Below are positions 50,959-59,572 of a stretch of DNA of 64,000 bases, one piece after another (position 1 is the stretch's first letter; each line of letters starts with the position of its first letter). The notes under the pieces were generated by a model that did no database searches, was not told the origin of the DNA, and worked only from the letters and a program-made list of their open reading frames with translations. The stretch is from Veillonellaceae bacterium. GTDB lineage: Bacteria > Bacillota_C > Negativicutes > UBA1444. Both the position numbers and the translations under genes were made by a program. The stretch covers positions 1 to 64,000 of the forward strand of contig JAAZNU010000036.1 in NCBI GenBank assembly GCA_012798135.1, read 5' to 3'.

Positions 50959-52263
50959 TTAATGACCGCCGGGCATCAACGGAACCGTGGTTCCGGCTTC
51001 CGTCATAACGGTGATCGAGAAATCGTCCTTGCCGAGTTTTTCGCGGGCGAGCCGCATGGCCTCCTCGGCGCTGGTCGCGGGAATGAAGCCGGCGTGACGG
51101 ACAAAGTCCGCGTTTTCCGGTTTGGTCACGATGATGAGAGAAATGGTTTCTGCAATGTAGGCAAACTTGAGGGCGATGAAGCCGGGAACGGTGAAGCCGG
51201 CTCGCAGGGCAATTTCCCGCTCGTATTTGTCCGTGTAGTTGAACCAGTCGCTGAAATCCGGCGGTTCCTTGATATCGCGGCACTCCAGAAAACAGATGGC
51301 CACGCCGCCCGGACGGGTCGCCGCGTAGGCATTGTCGATGGTTTTGGAGCCCTGATACAGATTGATGTCGCGGGGGAAGCCACCAGCGGAGGCAATCGTC
51401 AGATCCGCCTGCTGCGTAATGGGGATGCCATAGATTCGCTCCACCTCTTTGCAACCTTCCAGCCAGGCTTGTTCCCAGTGACCGGCGAAGAATCGGGCGA
51501 ATTTTCCGGTCGGCGTGAAGACTGCGTTCAGCAGGAAAGCAGGATTGAGGGCCGCGGCATGCTGCCGCATGTCGTCGTGCATCTCGTTGCCGGCCAACTT
51601 GCCGGAGACGCTGTTGGCGTTCAGCCCCTTGCCGATTTCCTTGTGCAGGCAGAAAGTATGGTTGCCCTGGATGCTTTCGTAGGCGCTCACGCCGGGCATG
51701 ACCGATTTGCGGCCACCGCCGAATCCGGCCATCAAATGGTAGACGATGCCGCTGGTCAAAATAACCTTGTCCGCTTCGGCGACCCGCCGGTTGACAATGA
51801 TCGGCACTCCGCCGGAAGTTGTGCCAAGCTGTACCAGGTTGGCCTTGTCATGGGAATCATGCTGATAAACTTTGACCCGGTGGCAGGTTTCGGCGCCGCA
51901 GACGGCGATATCCTCAGCCGGGGTATGGGGCCGGTGCGCGCCAAGCGTCACCACGATCGAAATGTCGGCGTCCGGTATGCCGGCGGCATTCAGCTCATCC
52001 AACACGGTCGGCAGAAACTGGTCATGTTTGATCCAGGCCCGGGTAATGTCGCCGACGGTGACGACGACTTTGTCGCCGGCTTTCACGATCTGGGCGAGCG
52101 GCGGCGTGCCAATGGGATTGCGCAGCGCTTCGCGCACTGCAGCGGGAACATCGGTGACGGCTTCGACGGCCGTGCCCTTGATGTCATATAGAATCCGTTC
52201 TGTAGGCAGGACCAGTTCCTTGCTGCCTTCCCCGAACCCGAACTGATATTTTTGCGTGCTCAT
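50959..52263 (-). CDS. larA: LarA-family nickel-dependent racemase
   Basis: A lactate-racemase-family enzyme (434 aa) that epimerises 2-hydroxy acids using a nickel-pincer nucleotide. Residues matching the characterised LarA are visible: D72 and R75 in GDITRAW, H110 in LGAHRPHT, H176, the cofactor-attaching lysine K186 in GGGRKSVMPG, and the nickel ligand H202. No larB, larC or larE is in the window. The substrate may be lactate or another 2-hydroxy acid. ATG 52263 follows AAACGAGGAGTGTGAAAC on its strand. It lies 37 bases after dctP and is probably co-transcribed with it. Confidence 0.9.
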   Translation of the reverse strand: MSTQKYQFGFGEGSKELVLPTERILYDIKGTAVEAVTDVPAAVREALRNPIGTPPLAQIVKAGDKVVVTVGDITRAWIKHDQFLPTVLDELNAAGIPDADISIVVTLGAHRPHTPAEDIAVCGAETCHRVKVYQHDSHDKANLVQLGTTSGGVPIIVNRRVAEADKVILTSGIVYHLMAGFGGGRKSVMPGVSAYESIQGNHTFCLHKEIGKGLNANSVSGKLAGNEMHDDMRQHAAALNPAFLLNAVFTPTGKFARFFAGHWEQAWLEGCKEVERIYGIPITQQADLTIASAGGFPRDINLYQGSKTIDNAYAATRPGGVAICFLECRDIKEPPDFSDWFNYTDKYEREIALRAGFTVPGFIALKFAYIAETISLIIVTKPENADFVRHAGFIPATSAEEAMRLAREKLGKDDFSITVMTEAGTTVPLMPGGH

Positions 52264-52300
52264 GTTTCACACTCCTCGTTTCCGCATATTTACTAGCAGT

Positions 52301-53329
52301 CTATTTCTTCTTGGCGTCTTCGATTTCCTTCAACCAGGCGCCGAAACGGGGCCCATATTTGTCATACACCGGCTTGACGGCTTCCTGAAATGCTTTGGTG
52401 TCGACATCGGTGGTTATCTCCATGCCGCCGGCCTGAACCGCCTTAAGTTGCTCGGCCATCTGCGCCGCGCCCCATTTTCTCACATATTGGGCCGACTCTT
52501 TGGCGGCGGTCAGTAAAATATCCTGACTCGGCTTATCGAACGAGTCGAAGAAATTTTTGCTCATGACGATGGTTGCGGGTGAATAGGTGTGTTTGGTCAT
52601 GGAGAAATATTTCTGGGTTTCCTGTAACTTGAAGGCGAACGCAACATTGACCGGATTTTCCTGCCCGTCGATCGTTTTCTGCTGCAGGGCGGTCAAGGCT
52701 TCGGTCCAGGCCATGGGGACGGCGTTTACGCCCAACGCTTTGAAGGTGTCGATGAACACCGGGTTCTCCATGACGCGGACTTTGAGACCGGCGGCATCCG
52801 CCGGAGTCCGGACCGGTCGCTTGGAATTCGTGAGGTTGCGGAAGCCACGCTCGGCGAATGCCAGGCCTTTCAGATTGATGGCATCGAATTTGGCCAACAT
52901 TTTTTGGCCGACCGGGCCGTCAAGAACCTTATAGGCCTCCGCTTCGTTGGCGAACAGGAAAGGCATTTCAAAGACGGCCAGTTCCGGCAAAAAGTTGCCA
53001 ATCGGACCGTTGGTGATGACCCCGGCGTGTACGGTGCCCATCTGCATTCCTTCGATCAGGGCCCGTTCATCGCCCAATGAAGCGTTGGGGAATACCTCGA
53101 CCTTGATTTTTCCCTGCGACTTTGCCTCCACCAACTCTTTGAATTTGAGGGCGGTGATGTGGTAAGGGTCCTTTTCGTTGACCACATGGGCCAGCTTGAT
53201 GGTTTTCACTTGCGGCTGCGCCGGCGCTGATGCCGGTTTGGCGCTGGGTTTCGCGGAACCGCAGCCAGCTGCGGCAAGTACGAACAGACAACACATAAAA
53301 AATGCCCAATATCGCTTTCGGTGAGTCAT
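52301..53329 (-). CDS. dctP: TRAP solute-binding lipoprotein (DctP-like)
   Basis: A DctP-family binding protein (342 aa). The signal sequence ends in a lipobox LAAAGC with Cys23 as lipid anchor, so it is tethered to the outer face of the inner membrane. A low-complexity linker (SAKPSAKPASAPAQPQ) leads to the mature domain with LAHVVNEKDPYHITALKFK and the carboxylate-contact part GLKVRVMENPVFIDTFKALG. TRAP transport needs DctQ and DctM, and neither is adjacent. It is transcribed with larA, so the ligand may be the hydroxy acid that LarA racemises (inference). Confidence 0.92.
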   Translation of the reverse strand: MTHRKRYWAFFMCCLFVLAAAGCGSAKPSAKPASAPAQPQVKTIKLAHVVNEKDPYHITALKFKELVEAKSQGKIKVEVFPNASLGDERALIEGMQMGTVHAGVITNGPIGNFLPELAVFEMPFLFANEAEAYKVLDGPVGQKMLAKFDAINLKGLAFAERGFRNLTNSKRPVRTPADAAGLKVRVMENPVFIDTFKALGVNAVPMAWTEALTALQQKTIDGQENPVNVAFAFKLQETQKYFSMTKHTYSPATIVMSKNFFDSFDKPSQDILLTAAKESAQYVRKWGAAQMAEQLKAVQAGGMEITTDVDTKAFQEAVKPVYDKYGPRFGAWLKEIEDAKKK

Positions 53330-53453
53330 GAATAAATCTTCCTTTCGTTTTTTGGTTTTTTATTATCATGGCCATCGTTTGCGGTTGCGACCGAACTGTT
53401 GCTTGCCGCGTTTTCCCTCCCCCCGCCAGTGAACTACGTTTGGTTACAAAAAT

Positions 53454-53498
53454 ACCCTGCAGAAAAGTTTCCTGTGAGAAAGAAAACTTCCGCAGGGT
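53454..53498 (-). promoter_or_regulatory. Leader hairpin (attenuator-like) before dctP
   Basis: On the minus strand ACCCTGCGGAAGTTTT pairs imperfectly with AAACTTTTCTGCAGGGT, followed by ATTTTTG. It lies 125 bases upstream of dctP and downstream of the putative promoter, so it could end transcription early. No known riboswitch aptamer is evident upstream. Confidence 0.6.
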
Positions 53499-53554
53499 TA
53501 TACCCACGGAATCACAAACTCACTCTCTGAACAAGACAAAGTGAAATGATATTG

Positions 53555-53597
53555 AACTTTGTATACAAAGTTATCATCTTTTGTCGGTTGTTGTCAA
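53555..53597 (-). promoter_or_regulatory. dctP-larA promoter with 18-bp palindromic operator
   Basis: A minus-strand TTGACA occupies 53597-53592, and a weak -10 (TAACTT, 53573-53568) follows at 18 bases. A perfect palindrome AACTTTGTATACAAAGTT (53555-53572) covers the -10. Such GTATAC-centred sites are typical of GntR/FadR-type regulators. No regulator gene is in the window. Confidence 0.65.
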
Positions 53598-53805
53598 GAG
53601 AGATTTACAGAAAAGTTTTTTTCGAGCAGACAACGACCCTAAAATCCCAACTGAAGAGACGAAAATTTTTTTACGCGCTATCTTCTGGATAAAAGAATCT
53701 TCAAAGAAAAAAGTTCGATGATATAAAGTAGATACAGGATAAAAGATATTTATCCGAATCGACAGCAACGGGACACGGGAGAAAATAGAGGAAGAGGTGT
53801 GAAAG
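53598..53805. other. AT-rich gap between dctP and the EF-hand gene
   Basis: The 476-base divergent gap holds the dctP control region on the left. The right half is AT-rich and without an ORF. It contains a small inverted repeat GGATAAA-AGATA-TTTATCC (53737-53755), about 50 bases before the EF-hand start. I found no convincing sigma-28 or sigma-A promoter for the EF-hand gene. Confidence 0.5.
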
Positions 53806-54444
53806 GTGAGTATTTCGTCCGTAAACAGCAGCTTGGCATCCATGCTGCTCAACCCCTACAGCGGTGTCTCCGGCAATAAAAATGTCGGCAATTCGTCTCC
53901 TCAGGGAGCTTCAAATGCGCTGCCAGGAGTCGTTGCGAGCAACGCTGACGGGGATACGTTTCAATTATCCGATGCCGGCAAGGCTGCGATGCTATCGACA
54001 TCGGAAATGTACGACAAGATGGATGCGGATGGCGACGGGTCGGTCACCCAGGAGGAATTTGTGGCGGCCCGTCCTGACGATGTGACCGAGGAAATGGCAG
54101 CCAACCTGTATAACAGTTTCGACACGGATGAATCCGGGTCACTGACGAAATCGGAGTATGAAACGGCCATGAACCAGGCGCCGCCGCCACCGCCGCCGCC
54201 ACCGGGTGGAGGAGGCGGAATGGGGGCTTCGACGGAGAAGTCGCAGACATTCAGCGAACTTGATACCAATCAGGACGGTGTGGTGAGCGCGGAGGAATTG
54301 GCGGCGGCCCGCCCTGACGATGTGACCGAGGAAATGGCGGCCAATCTATTTAAAAGTCTCGATACGGACGGATCCGGGGGACTGACGGCAACCGAATACG
54401 CCGCAAAAATGGGCGGTAATGCGGGAGCTGTGTCCAGCATATAG
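53806..54444 (+). CDS. Four-EF-hand protein with poly-Pro/poly-Gly linker
   Basis: A 212-aa protein with four canonical calcium loops: DADGDGSVTQEE (73-84), DTDESGSLTKSE (106-117), DTNQDGVVSAEE (153-164) and DTDGSGGLTATE (186-197). The two pairs are duplicates joined by eight prolines and five glycines (126-138). The N-terminal 70 residues are rich in Ser/Asn/Gly (MSISSVNSSLASMLLN), without a Sec signal. They resemble the disordered N-termini of flagellar export substrates such as FlgD, so export by the flagellar apparatus is possible (inference). GTG start at 53806. It is monocistronic with a terminator after it. Confidence 0.88.
   Translation: MSISSVNSSLASMLLNPYSGVSGNKNVGNSSPQGASNALPGVVASNADGDTFQLSDAGKAAMLSTSEMYDKMDADGDGSVTQEEFVAARPDDVTEEMAANLYNSFDTDESGSLTKSEYETAMNQAPPPPPPPPGGGGGMGASTEKSQTFSELDTNQDGVVSAEELAAARPDDVTEEMAANLFKSLDTDGSGGLTATEYAAKMGGNAGAVSSI
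54063..54369 (+). repeat. Direct repeat inside the EF-hand gene
   Basis: Two copies of about 67 bp (54063-54129 and 54303-54369), offset by exactly 240 bp, differ at only a few, mostly third-position, bases. Both encode the AARPDDVTEEMAANL segment leading into the second loop of each EF-hand pair. This is a recent internal duplication or one kept similar by selection or conversion. Confidence 0.85.
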
Positions 54445-54512
54445 GATGTGCATTCTTTTCCATGAATTCGTTTCCCGTTGCTTGATTTCTGTTTTGTAGT
54501 TGTCGATAACAT

Positions 54513-54549
54513 TCCCCCGCCGGCCATCGCCAACGGGGGACATTTTTTT
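54513..54549. terminator. Terminator between EF-hand and glycosyltransferase genes
   Basis: TCCCCCG (54513-54519) pairs with CGGGGGA (54534-54540). The 14-base loop itself contains GGC/GCC. CATTTTTTT follows, giving a strong plus-strand T-run after the EF-hand gene. Confidence 0.75.
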
Positions 54550-54573
54550 GTTCGTATTGCTGCGATTGCCAGA

Positions 54574-56508
54574 TCAGGCGGTTTCGGCAGCGACAGGACC
54601 ATGCATCGTTCGGATCGCCGTGATTTTTTGCCGAATGGCGGGATCGTTGCATTGCTGATATGACCAGTCAAGAAATTCGGCGGCAGCGGCACGGATATCG
54701 TCGCATTCCAGCGCCTGCGCGAAGAAGTCGGCGGCGTGGCTGAAATCTTTGACTTTGTAGCAGCAGAATCCCGCCCGGACATTCAGTTGCCCGGCCAGAA
54801 TCGGAGTGAGGTCCGATCGTTGCAACTGTTCGAGACAAAAGCGAAAGGCAGGCGAGTAGACATGTTGCTGTAACAGTCGATCCACGGTTATCGGTATCGC
54901 ATCAGTTTGTGGGAAACGGGCCGAAATGCGGAGGAGGGACAGCAACTGCTCTTCGTGAGCCAAGTTGATGCTATTTAAAACCAATGTGGAATAGGCCGAA
55001 AAGTCCGTTGTAGATAGTTCCGGCATCTCTTGAGGATGAAAATAGGCGAGGGCGATTCGGCGTAGCGAGGAATCGGCTGATTGGGAAATGGATGTCAGGC
55101 AAGCCGGTTGGTCGCCGAGGATACTGGCAATTGTGATGAACAGCTCGGCACCATCGGTCGCAGTCTCTCGGAACAGCGTTGCAAAACACTGAAATGCTAA
55201 TTCGAAGTTATCACAAACCAGAAACTTCATGCCTATGAAATAATTTCCTTGCAATTGACCGGATAATATCTTCAGATAATGGGCGAAGAGTTGCTTTTGA
55301 TTCAAAATGGCCAAATTTCGCACCAAAAACTCGACGTCGGTTTTATCCTGGACATCATACATTCGATCGAGCAGTTGCACGATGTCGACGAGCTTTTGCC
55401 CCTTGACCAAGGAGATCAGCAACGAAAAGGCGGAACCCAAATGTTTTTCCGTTTGTAAAGCTAAAACCGTATGCTCGAAACATGGCGTCGGTTTGTTCAT
55501 TTTATCGTAAATTAGGGCGATTTCCTCGTGAACTTTGCCGACGACTTTCGGAAATTCGTTGTCCAAGGTACTGTGAAAATTTTGGTTGGCAACCAAGGCC
55601 TGCTTCAGAAAATCCAAGGCTTGGCCATAGTGCCCCTGTTTTAGTTGATATACGCCGCTGCAGTGCAATATCTCCGGATGATCGGGATATTTTTGCAAGG
55701 CCTCTTTGACCATGGTGGCGACTTGGGCAGTTTGATACTCGTTCAGGAAGATCATACTTTTGATGTAGAAAATATACGGCTTGTGATGGACTGTCGAAGC
55801 GAGAATTTCTTCATTGTTCTCCAGGGATTTCAATGCATATTGAGCGGCCTGCTCATACTGATGCAGCAGAATATGCGACTGGCTGAGATAGTAGTAAGTC
55901 AGGCAATTGGTGTGATGATCCGTCACTTCCTGTTCCAATAGCGGCAAATTGCGACGGGCCTTTTCCGGCAAGGTGCTTTGCGAATAGCCCGTATGGCGGA
56001 TAGCCATCGTTGATTCCGGGATGTAGACGACAACCGGACTGCGCCCCTGTTTGAAGATCGCCTCGTGGATGCGGCCCTGATAACGGATGGACCTGGAATG
56101 GCGAAACAAACGGACAATCTGCGTATGGGCAATTGCCGGGCCGTCAAGTTTTTCCATGTGTTTCATCAAAATGCAGACGGCATCAATTTTGCGGTTGCCG
56201 TGCACTTTGCGGACCACCGCAGGCAGATTGACAGATTTATCCGGTTCAAAATACTCGTCGGCATCCAGAAAGACGATCCAATCGCCGCTGGCTTGATCCA
56301 AAGCGAAGTTACGGGCCGCGGCAAAATCGTCAGCCCATTGATACGAAAAAACTTTGGCGCCCATGTTCTCGGCAATGTCCACGGTTTTATCCGATGAGCC
56401 CGTGTCCACAACGATGACTTCATCGACATATTTTTTTACGCTGTCGATGCAGCGGGCGATATTATTCTGCTCATTTTTGACGATTGCACACAAGGATATA
56501 GTAGCCAT
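54574..56508 (-). CDS. Family 2 glycosyltransferase with TPR-like tail
   Basis: A 644-aa protein. Residues 1-230 are a GT-A glycosyltransferase (ISLCAIVKNEQNNIARCIDS, VVDTGSSDKTVDIA, with the metal motif in FLDADEYF). The rest is helical and repeat-like, with TPR features such as YYYLSQSHILLHQYEQAAQY and GVYQLKQGHYGQALDFLKQA. GT2-TPR proteins often glycosylate proteins or peptides. Encoded downstream of flagellin on the same strand, so flagellin O-glycosylation is the best guess. Lies five bases after the preceding gene. Confidence 0.88.
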   Translation of the reverse strand: MATISLCAIVKNEQNNIARCIDSVKKYVDEVIVVDTGSSDKTVDIAENMGAKVFSYQWADDFAAARNFALDQASGDWIVFLDADEYFEPDKSVNLPAVVRKVHGNRKIDAVCILMKHMEKLDGPAIAHTQIVRLFRHSRSIRYQGRIHEAIFKQGRSPVVVYIPESTMAIRHTGYSQSTLPEKARRNLPLLEQEVTDHHTNCLTYYYLSQSHILLHQYEQAAQYALKSLENNEEILASTVHHKPYIFYIKSMIFLNEYQTAQVATMVKEALQKYPDHPEILHCSGVYQLKQGHYGQALDFLKQALVANQNFHSTLDNEFPKVVGKVHEEIALIYDKMNKPTPCFEHTVLALQTEKHLGSAFSLLISLVKGQKLVDIVQLLDRMYDVQDKTDVEFLVRNLAILNQKQLFAHYLKILSGQLQGNYFIGMKFLVCDNFELAFQCFATLFRETATDGAELFITIASILGDQPACLTSISQSADSSLRRIALAYFHPQEMPELSTTDFSAYSTLVLNSINLAHEEQLLSLLRISARFPQTDAIPITVDRLLQQHVYSPAFRFCLEQLQRSDLTPILAGQLNVRAGFCCYKVKDFSHAADFFAQALECDDIRAAAAEFLDWSYQQCNDPAIRQKITAIRTMHGPVAAETA

Positions 56509-56513
56509 CAGGC

Positions 56514-58247
56514 TTACCCGCCGATTGTTGCCGGGTGCGGCAACAAGGTTGTAGAGTCGGTGTGCTGTTCAGGCTGACTAGTCACGATGGATGACAACAG
56601 ATTTTCCAACTGGGTGATTGCTTTGTCCTGACTAAATTGTCTGGCGGTTTCCAGCCCATGCTCTATCAACATTTTTCGGGCCGATTCATTTTTCATCAAG
56701 AAAGACAGTCCGGCTGCCAAAGAACGGATATCGCCAGGATCGGCCAGTAGCGCGTTGACGCCGGTTTGGATATATTCGCGGATACCGCCGCAATCTGTTG
56801 TGACTACCGGAACCCCGGAAGCCATTGCTTCCAGGGGGGGCATGCCGAATCCTTCATACCAGGAGGTAAACAGGAACAGATCGGCATTTCGATAAATATT
56901 CGCCAAATCAATTTGGGAGGGCTGAATTACGATGTTTACCGGAAAATTGGCGCCCTGGACATTAGGCTTGGTTTGGCAAACCCAGGTCACGCTGAAACGA
57001 TGTCCTTGCTGCCAAAGCAATTGTAGGGTTCGCAGGGCGACATCGAATCCTTTGAAACGTAATTTCGGATTTCCGACTAACAGAATATGGCTTTTAAACG
57101 AGTGACGGATGGGCGAAAATAATTCGCGGTCGACAAAATTAGGAATAAGCGCTGGGTTGATTTGATAGCGCGTGGCCAACATTGTGTGGAGTGTTTCGGA
57201 AGCTGCGGCAAAATGGACATTGGCAGAATAGTGCTCATTTAGACGCTTTTGCAGGTCTGAATTTCTAAATAAGCTGTTGCAATCGCCAAACAGCCATTCA
57301 TGCCCCTGTTCCCAGTACACCACCGGAACTTGAGCGTGTGATAACTCCGCCAATTGTTCGACCCATCCGGCCATTGCAATGTCGCAGTCCTGTAAGTAGT
57401 GGTTGTACGATTTGTTTGGTGGAACCAAAATAGTCCGAGCGATTTTGACATCATACCAGTCGGGAAGTACTTTGGACCCCGGCTGATCCCGCAGTAAGGC
57501 AGATACTTTGTGCCCTCGCTTCTGCAGTTGCGTCATTTGTTCCAATACCATCTTTAAGCCACCGGTTAGTTGACGATGCGGCAATATATAGCTGATTTTC
57601 AGGGGCCGGTGCGGTTCATGGGCGACGAGTGGAATTGCCTTGCGGTTCTGCAGAGCCGGTTGCGGCGTGCCGGGGGAAAGGTGAAACAGTTGGGCGGCAT
57701 TGTTGCCAATATCCAAACGCAAATATTGGAAATTATACTCAATAAAGTCAATGGGAGACCATTGACTGATATGTCGTTCATAATGATTGCCGAGATACTC
57801 TGCTTGTTCCGCCGGATACAGCGGTGTGGAAATCAGCAGCGATTTTTTGGTGTGCGCTAATAGTTTTTTAATGAATGCGTGGCCGTCGTCCTTGGAAAAA
57901 TGTTCTAAAACATCAATGAACAAAATACAATCATAGATCGGTAACTGATCAATGATCTCCATTGCGTTTCCATAATAAACATGATCGTAGACGAAATCGT
58001 GCAAAGGGTTGTTATATTGTTCATAGGCTTCAATGCCATCGATCTTCACTTGCCATTGTTTTTTATGATAACGCTCGAAGGGAATGTCCAGAACATCTCG
58101 CAGTAGTAATCCATACTTGCCGAATCCGACACCCACGTCCAGGACCGATGCGGGTTTTTCAATCTGAATTTGATCCAGAATGGGCGGAATGGCCTGATAC
58201 CAACTGGTTGGCACAATTTTTCGCCTCTTTTCCTGCTTTGAATCCAT
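56514..58247 (-). CDS. Methyltransferase-glycosyltransferase fusion
   Basis: A 577-aa two-domain enzyme. Residues about 30-190 form a SAM-dependent methyltransferase (VLDVGVGFGKYGLLLRDVL, then CILFIDVLEHFSKDDG). From about 215 a GT4-type GT-B glycosyltransferase follows, with LRFKGFDVALRTLQLL and the E-x7-E motif region SWYEGFGMPPLEAMASGVPV. It may add and methylate a flagellin sugar. The ATG at 58247 lacks a clear ribosome site. A GTG at codon 12 follows AGGAAAAGAGG and may be used instead. Located 93 bases after flagellin. Confidence 0.87.
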   Translation of the reverse strand: MDSKQEKRRKIVPTSWYQAIPPILDQIQIEKPASVLDVGVGFGKYGLLLRDVLDIPFERYHKKQWQVKIDGIEAYEQYNNPLHDFVYDHVYYGNAMEIIDQLPIYDCILFIDVLEHFSKDDGHAFIKKLLAHTKKSLLISTPLYPAEQAEYLGNHYERHISQWSPIDFIEYNFQYLRLDIGNNAAQLFHLSPGTPQPALQNRKAIPLVAHEPHRPLKISYILPHRQLTGGLKMVLEQMTQLQKRGHKVSALLRDQPGSKVLPDWYDVKIARTILVPPNKSYNHYLQDCDIAMAGWVEQLAELSHAQVPVVYWEQGHEWLFGDCNSLFRNSDLQKRLNEHYSANVHFAAASETLHTMLATRYQINPALIPNFVDRELFSPIRHSFKSHILLVGNPKLRFKGFDVALRTLQLLWQQGHRFSVTWVCQTKPNVQGANFPVNIVIQPSQIDLANIYRNADLFLFTSWYEGFGMPPLEAMASGVPVVTTDCGGIREYIQTGVNALLADPGDIRSLAAGLSFLMKNESARKMLIEHGLETARQFSQDKAITQLENLLSSIVTSQPEQHTDSTTLLPHPATIGG

Positions 58248-58257
58248 GAAACATTTG

Positions 58258-58291
58258 GGGCCGTGCCGAAACCGAAGTTTCGGTACGGCCC
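58258..58291 (-). other. UUCG-capped hairpin between flagellin and glycosyltransferase genes
   Basis: On the minus strand GGGCCGTACCGAAAC pairs with GTTTCGGCACGGCCC around a TTCG loop closed by C-G, with a single A-C mismatch. There is no T-run. It may stabilise the flagellin mRNA 3' end or reduce read-through to the glycosyltransferases. Confidence 0.75.
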
Positions 58292-58340
58292 TTCTGATAG
58301 TACGCTTGCACTTAACCGGGTCGGGTGAGAAGTGTTTCGG

Positions 58341-59564
58341 TTATTGCAACAACTGCAGAACCTGTTGCGGCTGCTGGTTGGCTTGTGCCAACATGGCGGT
58401 GGCCGCTTGATTGATTACACTGAGCTTGGTGTACTCGGCCATCTCGGCGGCCATATCGACGTCGCGGATGCGGGATTCGGCGGAAGTAATATTTTCGCTG
58501 GACGTCGTCAGGTTGTTGATAGTGTGTTCCAGACGATTCTCCTCGGCGCCCATTTTGCCGCGGGCGGCTGAGACCATGGAAGTTGCGGTGTCAATGACCG
58601 AGATGGCGACTTCCGCGGCGCTCTGCGAAGTGACGGTCAGGTTTTTTACACCCAGCGAACCGGCATCCATGGCATCGATGGAAATATTCAGGTTTTGGCC
58701 GGTGTTGGCGCCGATCAGAATAGTGGCGGAGCCGTCGGCCCGTAGATCATTGGCGGCGGTGGTTTGCGTAAAACTGGACAGTGTATCGCTGACAGTCGAC
58801 CGTTTATCTCCGTCCGAATCCGTCACCGTATAGGTGATGCCATAAATGGCCGCGGTAGTGCCGCCGGTTGCGGCCGTGGCGGTCAAGGTGCCGGTCGTAG
58901 CCGTCGCCAAGGTGAAATCGCTGGTAGCGAGATTCGCCAGAGTTGTAGAGGTAGTGACCGTGAAGGAAGTGGTTTGCAGAGCACCATCTTTGACATAATT
59001 GAGGGTGATCGTATCGCCCGCTTCAATTCCCAGCGAATTGCCGCTGGCATCGGTCAGAGCGGTCAACGTGCTGGCCGCCAATGTGTTCTTGTTCAAGGAA
59101 GTGTTGGTGGATACATTAGCGGTGGCAGTCGCGTTGGCCTCACTCATGGAGCCGTCGAGCAAATTTTTGGTGTTGAATTGGGTGGTCTGGGCGATCCGGT
59201 CGATTTCCTCGGTGAGCTCGTCAAACTCCGACTGGATATCGGTCCGATCGCTGTCGGTCAGGGTGTCGCTGGAAGCTTCGACCGCCAGTTCCCGCATGCG
59301 TTGCAGGATACTGGTGCTTTCGTCGAGGGCGCCTTCCGCCGTCTGCAGGAGCGAGATACTGTCCTGCGCGTTGGAGCTGGCTTGGTCGAGCCCACTGATC
59401 TGGCCGCGCATTTTTTCGGAAATCGCCAGACCGGCCGCGTCGTCGGCCGCCGTGTTGATGCGGAGGCCGGAAGACAATTTGGCCAGCGATTTCTGCATGG
59501 TCGTGTTGTTGGCGTTCAACGAGTTCAACGTGTTGAGGGAGGCCATGTTGTGATTGATAATCAT
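58341..59564 (-). CDS. fliC: Flagellin
   Basis: A 407-aa flagellin. The N-terminal D0/D1 segment (MIINHNMASLNTLNSLNANN, LAKLSSGLRINTAADDAAGL) and the C-terminal D1/D0 segment (RIRDVDMAAEMAEYTKLSVI, ending QQVLQLLQ) are conserved. The central part (about 145-330) is rich in Thr, Ser, Ala and Gly, with many possible O-glycosylation sites. AAGGAGG precedes the ATG. Two glycosyltransferase genes follow. The leader contains a CsrA-type hairpin. Confidence 0.96.
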   Translation of the reverse strand: MIINHNMASLNTLNSLNANNTTMQKSLAKLSSGLRINTAADDAAGLAISEKMRGQISGLDQASSNAQDSISLLQTAEGALDESTSILQRMRELAVEASSDTLTDSDRTDIQSEFDELTEEIDRIAQTTQFNTKNLLDGSMSEANATATANVSTNTSLNKNTLAASTLTALTDASGNSLGIEAGDTITLNYVKDGALQTTSFTVTTSTTLANLATSDFTLATATTGTLTATAATGGTTAAIYGITYTVTDSDGDKRSTVSDTLSSFTQTTAANDLRADGSATILIGANTGQNLNISIDAMDAGSLGVKNLTVTSQSAAEVAISVIDTATSMVSAARGKMGAEENRLEHTINNLTTSSENITSAESRIRDVDMAAEMAEYTKLSVINQAATAMLAQANQQPQQVLQLLQ

Positions 59565-59572
59565 GATTCTTT

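Noticed and set aside
50962..52191. Long open frame (409 codons) antisense to larA
   Set aside because: It is a shadow of a well-recognised LarA-family gene in GC-rich codons. It has no ribosome site and no domain-like features.
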